Origin: Fusarium oxysporum f. sp. lycopersici 4287
Taxonomy: Eukaryota; Ascomycota; Sordariomycetes; Hypocreales; Nectriaceae
DNA length: 64,000 nt
Reading direction: 5' to 3'
Assembly: GCF_000149955.1 (NCBI RefSeq)
Contig: NC_030990.1
Location: 4,391,482 to 4,455,481, forward strand
The notes below the pieces were generated by a model. The model was not told where the DNA came from and made no database searches. It saw only the letters and a list, made by a program, of their open reading frames with translations. The position numbers were made by a program, and so were the translations under genes. Position 1 is the first letter of the stretch, and the number at the start of each line of letters is the position of its first letter. Below are positions 1-10,320 of the stretch, piece after piece.

Positions 1-228
1 AGCCTCGGACGCAGTGTTCATGTATGTATACGCATCGGTGAGCACCACCATTGATGAGTCAATGTTTGCAACCCATAGTTTAGATAAAGTGCCGTATAGA
101 GCAGGGAGGATGAATGATGCGAGGTTGAAGAGCAGGGAGCCGGTGTAGTGCGTGCGGTGGAGGGCTGAGGATGAGAATGCGGAGGGGAGGCGGCGAATGT
201 GACGGGTGATGCTGTTGAGGATCTTCAT
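1..228 (-). CDS. 5' part of a multi-pass membrane protein (MATE-like?), runs off the left edge
   Basis: Reading leftwards from the ATG at 228, the frame stays open to the first base, giving 76 codons. After a basic start ([13 protein letters not shown]) comes [21 protein letters not shown], a hydrophobic stretch that looks like a first membrane helix, then [16 protein letters not shown]. This arrangement resembles, from memory, fungal proteins annotated as MATE/flippase-like transporters. That family call is an inference from a short fragment. The rest of the gene lies outside the window, so neither length nor introns can be judged. Confidence 0.5.
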   Translation of the reverse strand, partial: MKILNSITRHIRRLPSAFSSSALHRTHYTGSLLFNLASFILPALYGTLSKLWVANIDSSMVVLTDAYTYMNTASEA

Positions 229-659
229 TGCTTCGCTGGATCTCAGGTCATTTTGGAAGGAAAAACAGTAGTATTTGTTGGTTGAGAAGAGCAGGAGGAT
301 GATTGTGAGGGGAAATCGCTGTGTAACCGAAAATGAGGGACGAAATACGACGTAGCCCAGTGCGTGAACCCCTCTTCAGCTGGTCGGCCTCCCGCATGAA
401 GAGCGAAGCCGTCAACAGCTAGGAGTAAAACGATCTGGGCAATGCCATGCCATTCAACACACTCAAGCAGCAGCACAAAGTAACCATGTTTGTATCGCAT
501 ACTAGATGAGGATAGTTAAGCCTCTGTCCTTGCAAGTCAGACAAGTCCATTAGCCGGTGTACAAATCGAAGCATAGTTCTATTAAAATCCTCAGGATAAA
601 GTAAATTTCCCCCAATCACGAGTTCATGGCAGCATGACGATTATCTCGCATTATCAACT

Positions 660-1512
660 TTAATCGCCTTGGAAGATGAACCCAGGTTGCTCCGGCGAAA
701 GCTCTTCCCCAACCTGCTCATAGATGCGTTCATGTCTTATCTCTTGCACCAGACCATCCCCGGTCTTTATCGCCTCGCTATCCCAGGCAACTGGGGGATC
801 TTCGCTCGACAGAGCCACGGGTAGAGGATCTTGCGAAGACGGCACCAAGGGATGAATGAATGGCTTGGGGTTGTTGATGAAGCATTGTTCGATCGAAGTA
901 GCAGTAACCGTGCTGGTCTCTATAGAAACAAGGTTTGTGACCGGCACTATCTCTCGGACATGCTCGACTGTGACGTTCACTGTGAAGATGGCGGGTTTCA
1001 AGTCAGGTACAGTCATAGTTTCTCGGCAGTGACCTGAGGTTTCACGTATCAGCTGGGTCTGCCAGAGGAATTTCTTGCACATACCTTGTGTTTGGTTGTT
1101 GATGGTCACCACCTTCACTGATTTAATGACAACTGTCTGGGTTGGGAGAACCTGGGTTACTTGTCAGCCCGCAATGCTAGATGAAGTGTCCTTTCTAAGA
1201 GAAATACCTTCTCTGTTGTCGTTGTAAAGTTCTGGGTCACGTGTACGGTGATAACAGGTGATCGAACAATTTTGATATCTTCCATGATTCCGCATTGCTT
1301 GATATGGCCACCGCACTCGATTATCGTCTTCTCATCAACAGTTCACGATGTGCTGCTTTCAGCATCCCATAAAACAGGGCTCGATAATGCTTTACACATA
1401 TTAGCGGACTGGGTGGACGGAGTCAATGGTAGTATCCAAGGTCAATAGAATGAAAACTTACACTTCTCAGCAGCATGACAGCGAAAAGTCGCCAAAAGTC
1501 ATTGATCAACAT
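660..1512 (-). CDS. hypothetical protein, three exons, about 221 aa
   Basis: The last exon (1151-660) is a 164-codon open frame ending at 660. Upstream, a frame-compatible exon at 1330-1208 is joined through a 56-bp intron (1207-1152, GTATTT...CCCAG). A first exon at 1512-1462 encodes a hydrophobic start (MLINDFWRLFAVMLLRS) followed by GTAAGT. The 131-bp first intron is longer than its neighbours, so exon 1 is the weakest part. An optional 51-bp in-frame intron may lie in exon 3 around 1100-1050. The product is Thr/Val-rich (VTVEHV, STVTATS) with few cysteines. I do not recognise a family; a secreted protein is possible. Confidence 0.45.
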
Positions 1513-3649
1513 GATGAACTACCGTATATTCTAAGATCCAGAATTTGAGAGGGGCAATGAGGAGGTTTGTTTAGAAAGATATCAAGCGAAGTTATGAATT
1601 ATGACAAAGGTAGCAATCGACATCTATTGACAATGAGAAAGAAGGAGGAGGGACGAGTGCAGGAAGCGAGAATCGAGAGATAATGCCAGATTTCGCACAA
1701 ATCCTCCCGTAAAACGAACAAGACATTAGACTCTCATTTGTAGACATGTGGTGATTTCTCTGATCTAAAAGATTATTATTTTGATGATTCAACACAGCTG
1801 AAAGGAAGGGTGAGCCCATGCAAGTGAGACGAGACTTGCGAGATGAGGATGAGAGCAGGTCTCAAGTTAACTAGCTCTCAGAGATATTGCAAGCCACAAG
1901 TAGTAGAATGAAGAAAGGATTGTTAATCATGGTAGAGTATCGGCCGGATGGATCGCCATCCAGGGCGCCGTAGAAATGTGACAGAAAGAGTGGCTTGCAT
2001 AGAAATTCAATGGCAGGTGACTATGTACATAAAGCAACGGTAATTTTGAGACTTTTACATTTAATAAGGAATTGAAATGATACGACTCGCTCACGGCACT
2101 TCAATTACAGCTAGTTCGATCCTAAAACGGTTGGGACATACCGGCTGTGGCTGGCTGAAACGGGATATGATCGTGGCTGGCTGGGAAGGGGGCTTTGGCG
2201 TAGGCTCACAAACCTAAGCCTCATTATGCATGATAGATCTAGACAATCCTGAGCCAACAGTCGCTACAGTCGAAATTGTCCGTATTCAAGTTTGAGATTT
2301 GACTTCTGGGACCACAGCTTGATATCCTTGCGGAATGAGGGAGATTGCCCGTTCCAGGTTATTCGAAGGCGTTCGATGCATCCCTTCGCAATGCAAGAAC
2401 GAGCGTCACGATATTCAGGACGTGATTCCTTCCGTTCTTTCTGACGATGTACTTTCTTGGCTGTCCAAAGGATGATCGGCCGTCCGGGCCGACTTGCATT
2501 AGCCAGTTCAGTAAGAGTCTGGCAAAGATGGAACTACTCAGCCAGCCTTACGCTTCTTCTACCACTGAGATACGCATAGCTCCCTGAATAGCCGCTACTA
2601 ATGCTATACGAGACTTGATCCTGACTCTGAAGGCAGATACGTCTCACCCTCGACTGCTGCAACCGACCGGTGAACAGGTCTGAGCCTTGTTGAGAATTCT
2701 GAGGCAATGAACAGGCAGCACGTATCCAACGGGAGCTTGCCCTCAGCAAATGCGCTATAAGGAGTTGATAAAATATATTTAGACCAAGAGAAACAGATTT
2801 GAGGATTATTACTTGAACCAGGACCAAGTATCTGGAATTTAACCACTTTGCTATTTGCCCATCGCTAAACGGATGCTGCGAGGTTTGTCCACTGAGAAAA
2901 ATCACGTACTAAGAGGAGCACTGGAGCTGCCAAGTTTAATGTCTTGAGGCTCAGCCAGCCATCAAACACAGTGAAACGGCTTGCTGGCTCGTTCACCTCT
3001 TGTTTGTCAACGGCATGCACCATGCCGCACGGAACAGACGGTTATAGTCCCGAGATCGCTTCCTCCCGCCACTTAAGTCCACCAAATCCGAAACAGCATT
3101 CAAAAGCAAAGATTGGCATGGAGATATTCAACATCAATGATGAGTTTACACGTTGGTGGTGTAGTGGCTTTTCTGAGGCTGGCTGGCAACCCAAGAATGG
3201 CCAAGCTGAGACATCGGATGGCCACCGCGGTTTTCACCGCCTTAGTTGCTGTGCTATTCAATCCGGCATCGAGGTCAAAACTTGTGAATGAAGCCGACAG
3301 AATTTGAGGTATTCAGACATAAACTGAGACCAGCTAGAGACTTTTGGGACTATCAGCCAGCCCACTCTCCTCCCAATGCAGCGGACAACATGGTGGCTTT
3401 GCAGCATTGCTTGGTTCTAGGCCCTTTGGATATAGCCTATTGCAAATGGTTGAGTGAAATGAAGCCAAACGACCCACAGATGAATCAACAATTCCACACC
3501 GGCTGCCTGGACGTTATTCAGAATGGGAAGCTAGACGACTTTGGTCGCAATAGGTAATTACCCCCGGGATGTTGATGACGATCGATAGCTTGCTACATGT
3601 CTTAAGTTTTCCCTATTGGTGGTTACCTTGGCCCATGTAGAATGCTTGC
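1513..3649. other. gene-poor stretch with CAGCCAGCC motifs
   Basis: No convincing gene is visible. Short open frames on both strands lack splice structure or recognisable domains. An 89-codon frame on the + strand at 3288-3557 has protein-like composition (ADNMVALQHCLVLGPLDIAY), but no family or partner exon was found; it may be a relic. Six copies of the GGCTGGCTG/CAGCCAGCC motif fall here. Confidence 0.4.
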
Positions 3650-3860
3650 GGTACATAGACGCAGCCGCGTCTGTTGGTCATACCTGCTTGTGACAAGACC
3701 AGGACGGTCATCAAGCCGGACATACCCGCACCAACAATTGCAATCTGCTTCTCTTTGGCAGCGTCGGCATCGAGTGCAGAGAGGCCGGTCTTGGATAGAT
3801 GAGATCGTGGCCACAGCGATACATTCTGTCGATCGCCGTGATGTACAGTACAGTGACTGA
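3650..3860 (-). pseudogene. N-terminal fragment of a flavin amine oxidase (L-amino-acid-oxidase-like)
   Basis: On the minus strand one frame reads HLSKTGLSALDADAAK then KQIAIVGAGMSGLMTVLVLS. This is the dinucleotide-binding GxGxxG start of flavin amine oxidases, preceded by the short lead-in seen in fungal L-amino-acid oxidases. After ...QAGMTN the expected continuation (a second strand ending in Glu and a GGR motif) is missing, and neither a start codon in this frame nor the remaining 400-500 residues could be found. It is therefore a relic of one exon rather than a gene. An overlapping 95-codon frame (3910-3623) is a shadow. Confidence 0.6.
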
Positions 3861-4249
3861 ATCCGAGACATCCCCATCCTAACCACTAGATGTGCGGCCC
3901 GCTCCATCACAGACGGGTAGTCTTCTCTTTCGAATTAATTTTTAGCTTCCGTCGAAGCGGCATTCATTTCAATGACCCACTATGGTTAAGCCCCGAAACC
4001 TGTTATACAGCGGGCATGAATGCGCAAGGAGTCCAATAAGCCATGCTTCGCTCTGGTATGGCGGGTGTGGCTTTCACCCGGGCTGGCTGGTGTAAGACAG
4101 TGCAGTTGTGGTCAAAGCGATTTTTTTCTACTCACAAGGCCTATTAATGATTGATGCTAAGCAAATGGATGTAACAAGGACCTTCATATCACCTCCCGCT
4201 CTTTTCATTCTGCATCAATCACTTTTCCATAGTTTACACAACCACTACA

Positions 4250-4816
4250 ATGTCTCTTTTGATCGGGAAAGGCGATACCATCTATGTACGTGACGTGGAG
4301 CTGGATAATGAACCGATAATCGTCGAATGGCAGCAGTGGTTTGTTGACCGCACCGAAAGCTATATCCCAGCTCAGTACCGTGGTAGTGATGGCACGAACC
4401 CTGGCAAGTCCCCCGATCGAGTAGCCTGAAGACCAATGTTAACTCCGGAATAAGACGTCACTGGACGAATTTTCATTCAAGTCAACAAAGCCGATGAATT
4501 TCGTCGCAAGCACGATCGCTCCAAAGACATGTACACCGTACGAATCAATCGCGACTTCCTATACGGCCAGAACAAGGAACAGACAAAGCGCTTTCTAGTA
4601 CTTCACAATAAAGACAACGAACCAAATCAAGTAGGTCTTATTCATTAGGCATTATAGCCCGAGATTGACGATATATAGTGTCGTTTTGTGCAAAGCGCCA
4701 TTTTAGCGGCGGGAAACGAGGCCGCAAAGGTCGCTCGCAGCATGGGTTTTGATGGCGGCGTGGACATTGTCAAATTTGGAGAGAAATACTTCGGCGATAA
4801 ATTACGAGAGTTTTAA
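4250..4816 (+). CDS. hypothetical protein, three exons, 148 aa
   Basis: Exons 4250-4382, 4455-4630 and 4679-4816 join in frame through introns of 72 bp (GTAGTG...AATAAG) and 48 bp (GTAGGT...TATATAG). The 5' leader ends ACTACAATG, a good fungal start context. The product begins MSLLIGKGDTIYVRDVELDN, has a charged middle (NKADEFRRKHDRSKDMYTV) and ends with AAKVARSMGFDGGVDIVKFG and FGDKLREF. There is no signal peptide or membrane segment, so it is probably cytosolic. I do not recognise the family. Continuous coding sense across three exons makes the gene model credible although no single long open frame exists. Confidence 0.65.
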
Positions 4817-5082
4817 AGGGTGCTCAAGGCCAGTCGAGGAAACTCGCGGTTTCCAGTAGAACAATAGAGGTATAATGCTCGAGTTTACTACCGCATTGGT
4901 TGAGAAGATGAATTTCGAAGTGTATGGTGAACTTGTCGTATCTTGAGTCATTAAACTGTAGCTATAATTAATACCAACATCCAAAGATCTCAGCATCAAG
5001 CTATGATCTCCGTCCTGGCGCATTTAATTTACAGCATTCCCGTGGCAACCGGTTATTTGACCATTCCTCAGACAACGACATT

Positions 5083-5433
5083 CTACCTGCTCCAGACACC
5101 CCGATGCCCATTATCAGTGGCTTCCACATAAGTATCATTTGGACCACCGCCTATTAAACCTTTAGCCTGATTTTCAAAGAGACCAGTCTGCCTACCAGTT
5201 AATTTAATATCCGTGTTTTCAGGAAACGCGACTCCTATCTTAACCGTGAAGATCCTTGGTGGTGGGTTGTTGTTTGTGTACATGATCCTGAGCTTCTGGG
5301 ACGTGCCACTCAATGGAATAGGATCGGTTGTGCTATTACGAAGGATTCCTCGATCATTGAACAAGCTCACATGTGATACAGCGTTGTTGAGCTGGATGGC
5401 GAGAGTACTGTTATTGAAAACAATGAAAGTCAT
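5083..5433 (-). CDS. small beta-rich protein, 116 aa, paralogue of the 8044 gene
   Basis: A single open frame of 116 residues starts at 5433 with MTFIVFNNSTLAIQLNN. It alternates hydrophobic and polar residues, as in beta strands, and has no signal peptide. Its start (NST-x-x-I-x-L) and its middle (FTVKIGVAFPEN) line up with NSTTIALG and FTVSAGFVFPKN in the 104-aa protein at 8044-8434, so the two look like diverged copies of one family. The C-terminal tail differs between them. Function unknown. Confidence 0.6.
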   Translation of the reverse strand: MTFIVFNNSTLAIQLNNAVSHVSLFNDRGILRNSTTDPIPLSGTSQKLRIMYTNNNPPPRIFTVKIGVAFPENTDIKLTGRQTGLFENQAKGLIGGGPNDTYVEATDNGHRGVWSR

Positions 5434-5595
5434 GTTGCAATCTTTGCGCCAGATAGTAGATTCAACTTTAATATGAAGATGAGAAGTAGAAGTTTTGTTA
5501 TTGCAAATTGCGCCTTGGAGGGTTTTTTAAGCCTTCACTTCGCTTGATTAAGATCAAGATTTCCAAAGCCCTTAGAAGTATCTTTAACCAGGCCC

Positions 5596-5994
5596 TCACC
5601 GCTCATCACTCACCGTCATCACAGATGTTGCATTGATCCTGGTGGAGGGGGTTAAAGTCTCAATGCACCTCATAAACGGAATGGTAGGCGGTAAGGGAAA
5701 GGATCGGTGCATGCTCAAGTCATGCAATATTTTGGGCCCATCCATGTATGTTTCACTCTCAGCTCTTTCCACGAAAGCATATAACGCCACAAAGACGAAG
5801 CGGGAAACTTGCATTAGTACGGGCATGAAGCTTCTCACCTGCATCACGTACTCCGGCCTATCATACAGTTGTATTTCCTTCTCTACAAAACGAGCGGTTG
5901 AAGTCGTAGCAGGGTGGGGTTGGCAAATACATCCGAAGAAATCACCATGAAAAGAACGGGTCTTCCTCTTGGGCGGGGATAGCAATGACGACAT
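5596..5994 (-). CDS. hypothetical protein, 132 aa
   Basis: The open frame runs from the ATG at 5994 to 5596. It begins MSSLLSPPKRKTRSFHG and contains a plausible folded middle (EIQLYDRPEYVMQVRSFMPV, SRFVFVALYAFVERAE). No signal peptide is seen. The opposite strand carries a 105-codon frame over the same bases; I prefer the minus strand for its protein-like residue pattern, but the choice is not certain. No family is recognised and there are no obvious introns. Confidence 0.35.
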   Translation of the reverse strand: MSSLLSPPKRKTRSFHGDFFGCICQPHPATTSTARFVEKEIQLYDRPEYVMQVRSFMPVLMQVSRFVFVALYAFVERAESETYMDGPKILHDLSMHRSFPLPPTIPFMRCIETLTPSTRINATSVMTVSDER

Positions 5995-7930
5995 GGTAGA
6001 TTGACAATTCCATTAAGCATTCTGACAATCCTACTATGATAACACCGGAAACGTGTCAGCTTTCGGGAGCAACAAAGTTGTTAAATAATGGCCGTTTTTG
6101 CATCTGTGAAGGAAACTCTGCTATCAAACAGTTGTATCTATATCGAGTCTTGCATCTATTGGTCGAAGCTTCACGAATATGGCTTGACTGTCTGAGAATT
6201 CATTCAAGTTTAGTAGCTCCAGAACACAACCTACCCCACCGATATTCTCGAATGTGGCTGGCTGTTTGCAATTTTTCACTATGTGTGGTCAGGAGAAGGT
6301 CGTAACTGACTAGGGTGGTGTCGTACTGGGACTTATAGCTTCAGCAATAGAGCAGTGATAGTCTTCAGCTTCTGAGTGTAACCGGGGCATGAAATCATTT
6401 CCAAATGGAGCGCTGCAGCCGTCTAAGCATGTCTCATGGTCTTCCAACTCCCGGGATGAATAGACCTCCAGCTGTCATATTTCCCCGGTCTCTGAACTAA
6501 GGTAGGCATCGCACAGTGATGTTGACTATTTGACCAGAAGTCTGGAACTCCGCCAACTCTCAAGTATTGGAGTGGTTGAACTGTTGATCCTGGCTATGCT
6601 AATCACTACTCTACTTTTCCTAGTTGATTCAAAGTATCCAGAGCACTTCAGCCAGCCACATAACCTCCTGTTGAGAATCAATATGGACTCATATGGTATA
6701 ACGGGAGTGGTGGAGCGTATGGCGACGTAGAAGATGTCTAGACTGTCACATTCCTCAGATGATGCCGATAAAGTGTCAATTAAAATGACAGCTAGTCTCT
6801 TTTAATCCTTCAACTGAAACATGTCAGGTCATAGGCAAAGCCAACTCCAAGCTGCTAGATACACAGTCGCAAACTATACCGGAAGGACCCACCACGTGGC
6901 GATTGGCGGCTTCTATCCAGGTATGGCGTGATAATGCGGGCGCAGCCTGGAAAGTCTGCAGTCAAAGACCTCAGCCAGTCACATTAAGCCTGGTAGGCTA
7001 TAGAGCCTATTAGCCCCTTGCTGTACTGGAGGATATCTTTTTCTTCGTGATAGAACTTTGATGGCCAATGGGATACGAAACACAACCACAGATTTTGATG
7101 CGGTGTATACCTAAATGTCTAGAGGTGCAGAGCCTAAGTGAGCAGGCATTGGCTTCACATAAGGAATATGAGAGCCACATATGCAGGATAATGATTGCCA
7201 CGCAATAACCAGCTTCCAAACTTGCGTTAGTTGAAGGTAGGTCTCCCATCAGCCAGCCACATGTCTCTTCACCGTGGTGGGTATCATACCTAAAAGTTTG
7301 TAATTTGGAAAAAGTCACAAATTGGACTTCAACAACCAAACACTGAAAGACGAGGCTGGCCATGTTCAACTGTCACAAATCTAGCTTGTAGCATAAGGGA
7401 CTATTCAAAAGAGGGCAGAGGGTGCTGAGCAGTCTAACTGACTCCAATCCAGATCGAAATAGACAATTTCTCACTTAGAATGGCATGCATTGCTGTATTC
7501 ACGACTATCCTTATCGATTTGCAGACAACCTTCCCTTTTGTGATATGATGCAATCGGATTCATCTTATCACTAGCCGTAATAGGATAGTTTTGACATAAT
7601 TGGAATTGCGAAATGGAGGCGGGTATGTATAAATCGAGATGTTCCATAGCAGGAATGCGAGCGGAAAGAATGTGACAGAATCAAACCGGTCCAGAAGCAC
7701 CGAGCTGCGCCGGCATCAGAGACAACGACGCCTCGAAGGCCAAGGAAATGATGTATCGAGAGAAGGTGACCCTAGCGGTGTAGTCGCGAACGCCTTCGAA
7801 TAGCTCGTGATTCGAGTCGGTGAGTGCCATTGGCAATGCTTGCGCTGGCCCTGGAGGTAAGCTGCCGGTCCTTTCGCCATTCTATCCTCCTATTTCTTCG
7901 GCTATAGAGTAAATGGGTCAGTGTAGCACG
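5995..7930. other. gene-poor stretch
   Basis: Only short frames are seen, none with splice structure or a recognisable domain; the longest is 119 codons at 7369-7010 on the minus strand. Four CAGCCAGCC-type motifs lie at 6253, 6649, 6972 and 7250. Confidence 0.4.
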
Positions 7931-7933
7931 GAT

Positions 7934-7941
7934 TATATAAA
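7934..7941 (+). promoter_or_regulatory. TATA box of the 8044 gene
   Basis: TATATAAA lies about 103 bp upstream of the ATG at 8044, with a C/A-rich leader between them, as is usual for strongly expressed fungal genes. Confidence 0.5.
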
Positions 7942-8043
7942 CCAAGCATAATCGCCCGAGAAATCCAACTCTCTCATCACTACACAAACACTTCTCTACA
8001 TTTTATATCAAATTCATCACACAGTCTTATTCACATCGAAACC

Positions 8044-8434
8044 ATGTCTATCAACTTTCTAGGAGATAACTCTACCACTATTGCACTTGGCGCAAAAGTC
8101 AAGGACATCAAGTTCAAATACACGAATGGAAAAGAGGCAACGATTGCAGAAGGTGAAAAGGCCAACCTAGAGGGTGAGGCATATGAAGCATACGTCACCT
8201 ACAACAATGGTGTCGTCAAGGCCTTCACGGTCTCAGCCGGCTTTGTGTTCCCGAAAAATGCCCTTGCCACGGTCGAATGTAAGCCACCAAGTGTGAAAAC
8301 CTGGGAGCAGGGATCCATGTTTCTGATGTTGGAAAACACTAACAATATACACAGTCTCGATTGCGCAGACTACCATTTCCGTGATCAGCGAGAAGGGTGT
8401 TGGAGGTGAACTCAAGCTTGTCGCAGGCGTCTAA
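8044..8434 (+). CDS. small beta-rich protein, 104 aa, two exons
   Basis: Exon 1 (8044-8278) and exon 2 (8355-8434) join through a 76-bp intron (GTAAGC, branch ACTAAC, end CACAG). Reading through the intron gives a false longer frame. The product begins MSINFLGDNSTTIALGAKVK and ends ISEKGVGGELKLVAGV. It has no cysteine, signal peptide or membrane helix and looks like an all-beta cytosolic protein. The start context (GAAACCATG) and upstream TATA box support expression. It resembles the 116-aa product of 5433-5083 (NST..I.L and FTV..G..FP.N). No known family is recognised. Confidence 0.75.
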
Positions 8435-9172
8435 GATATTGATGGCTCTGAAGAAATCTGGGGCTAGGGATCGATGGGCTGTCCACATGGAATCCCAACA
8501 TATCATCCATTAGTTGCAACACAGGGTATTCAACATACTATTGCGGAGATATTAAATGAATCACACTCGTTTCTACATAATTCGCTCTCTTGTACCTGTT
8601 ACTTCGTCCGTCGTTAAATTACACAAGTCCGATATACCAGCCGCCGTTGTCAGCTTTGTAAACCCTTTGGAGATACTCAACATGATTTTCATCGTAGTGC
8701 ACACGAATTGTATCTATGTCGCAGCCTGAAGCTTATCCCTATGGCCAAGAATCATCTACATGGTAGCCCGCGAGTTGATACCAAGTTGATTGAGTTTGAG
8801 CTTCAGCATTGAGTTGATTGACAACTCATCTCGATACCCCTGAGCCATGGCCCATGGTTCCCGTCGACAGGCTTCCCGCGGGAAGTTGGTGGCGGATAAG
8901 TTAGGGGAGGTGGCCCCCCTGTTCCCTCTCGTATCTCGGTCCTCCGTGTTACTCGGCCGAAACTGTCATTTCGGAGACAGGTAGCCCCGTAAACCCCGAA
9001 CTAACATAACCAAGGGTACCATGGGCTTAGATTCTGCCTTCTCTATTTCATCATTATTAGGATGGAAAAGACCTGTTCCGAATCAGTGAAACCCAGTATA
9101 TGTAAACTTGATTCACTTGCGGGACATTTATTGATTGCATATGTAACTCTTGGCATGCTCTAGTACCGGTAT
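8435..9172. other. intergenic, GC-rich palindrome
   Basis: There is no gene in this stretch. It holds two nearby CCATGG sites (8846-8856) and the palindrome listed at 8872. Confidence 0.4.
8872..8885. promoter_or_regulatory. 14-bp perfect palindrome CTTCCCGCGGGAAG
   Basis: A perfect palindrome with core CCCGCGGG. The same 8-bp core occurs twice in the inverted element at 51548-51637. It may be a dimeric regulator site; the regulator is unknown. Confidence 0.4.
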
Positions 9173-10320
9173 CTACTGAAGACCAAGTCGCTCGAAAGCC
9201 TCCTCGTATCTGGAGACGTCAGGGTCAGTATCAAATCCCACAGAAATTACAGGAGATGAGTATTCCTTTCCAATGGCCCCCAGGACCGCAGGGAAGCCAA
9301 CGCCATCGCAAGTGACATACAACGATGCATAACGAGTAGTCGCCGCCAGCGAAGCTGTATTTCCAGCAGGGATGAAAATAGTCTGACGAGTCTGGACTTC
9401 CTGCGCATAGTCTCCAACGTCAACCCTGAAAGCCCCTTCAACTACGATGATGGCTTGGTGGCTAGGATAGCTGAGTTTGGGCAGTTTAGATGGAATTCGG
9501 GTTGTTCCTTCAATGCGAGACACCACGAAGCGGTTGTGTGTCTGCTTCAAGCCGACCAAGGGCTTGAACAGGAGTCCTGTGGCCGCATACTTGGGCCTGG
9601 AGTCTGCTTTGAGAAAGTATGGTTCCGGCCCGTCCGGGATAACGCTGTCGGTCGGTAGGCAAAACGTGACCTCGGTGGCGGGATGACCTGGGACAGGCAC
9701 AAAGTCATGTTTACCAGGTAATTCCATAAGACGAGGAAACAACGTCTTAGTCGGGTCTCTTGTATCTGGCGACTAATACAGGACACTATCCTCGGAGGCA
9801 ACGTCACCCATTGCGTAGAACATTTCAATCCAATCCGCAGGAACAATTGGGCCCTAGAACTCTGTATGGGTACCTAACATCTGGTAACGATGTATGACCC
9901 CATTGCGAGGCATTAGTACCCCAGTAATTATCGTAGTGAGAGAAGGGCTGCGCTTACATGTGGTACACTGGCCATGTCTCCAGGATTGAGAGTACGACCT
10001 GGTTCATTGGCCCAGACGCTCACCTGACCCTTGGTGCAGAGAAATATATCATGTGCATCATCGTGGCAGTGGAGCCCAATAGGAGGCCCTTCTATAAGTC
10101 TCGAGGTAAGCTTCTGCGACTACTTTTCTAGATTGCTATACATACCGGAACCGCCTGACGTCACCAATGCAAAAGTGTTATTTGTCTCTTTCGCGGTTAC
10201 CATTACTCGGATAACCGAGACAGAAGAGGGTATGTCGACAACATGTCCTTCAAGATACGGGACTATGTAAGCTTCGTCGGGTTTGCCTGGGGGAACTAGT
10301 GTAGACTTGATGTCGGCCAT
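9173..10320 (-). pseudogene. quercetin-dioxygenase-like bicupin gene with two in-frame stops
   Basis: Exon 1 (10320-10146) starts MADIKSTLVPPGKPDEAY. Exon 2 (10091-9958) carries the first cupin motif (GLHCHDDAHDIFLCTKGQ, then PGDMASVPH). The coding sense continues as YQMLGTHTEF, GPIVPADWIEMFYAMGD and a second cupin domain to 9173 (SHQAIIVVEGAF, QTIFIPAGN). It is broken by TAG at 9856-9854 (EF*GPIVP) and TAG at 9775-9773 (VLY*SPD), and the acceptor of the intron starting at 9957 is unclear. A predictor could hide both stops in one long intron, but that would delete conserved cupin strands. Both TAGs could come from CAG by C-to-T change. Intact relatives are metal-dependent dioxygenases with paired beta-barrels. 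Confidence 0.65.

Larger units (their letters stand above)
2146..7263. repeat. dispersed short motif TCAGCCAGCCACAT, about 11 copies in 5.1 kb
   Basis: The core CAGCCAGCC, or its complement GGCTGGCTG, occurs near 2146, 2173, 2539, 2952, 3177, 3354, 4081, 6253, 6649, 6972 (one mismatch) and 7250. Several copies share flanks: TGTGGCTGGCTGA at 2146, ATGTGGCTGGCTG at 6252, and TCAGCCAGCCACA at 6648 and TCAGCCAGCCACAT at 7249. Both orientations occur and most copies lie outside genes. One further good copy, GTGGCTGGCTGAAAAC, sits at 38152 in a divergent promoter. It could be a transcription-factor site or the worn end of a small transposon; no target-site duplications were established. Confidence 0.7.

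Noticed and set aside
5633..5950. 105-codon + strand frame
   Set aside because: Less protein-like than the opposite 132-codon frame; kept only as an alternative.
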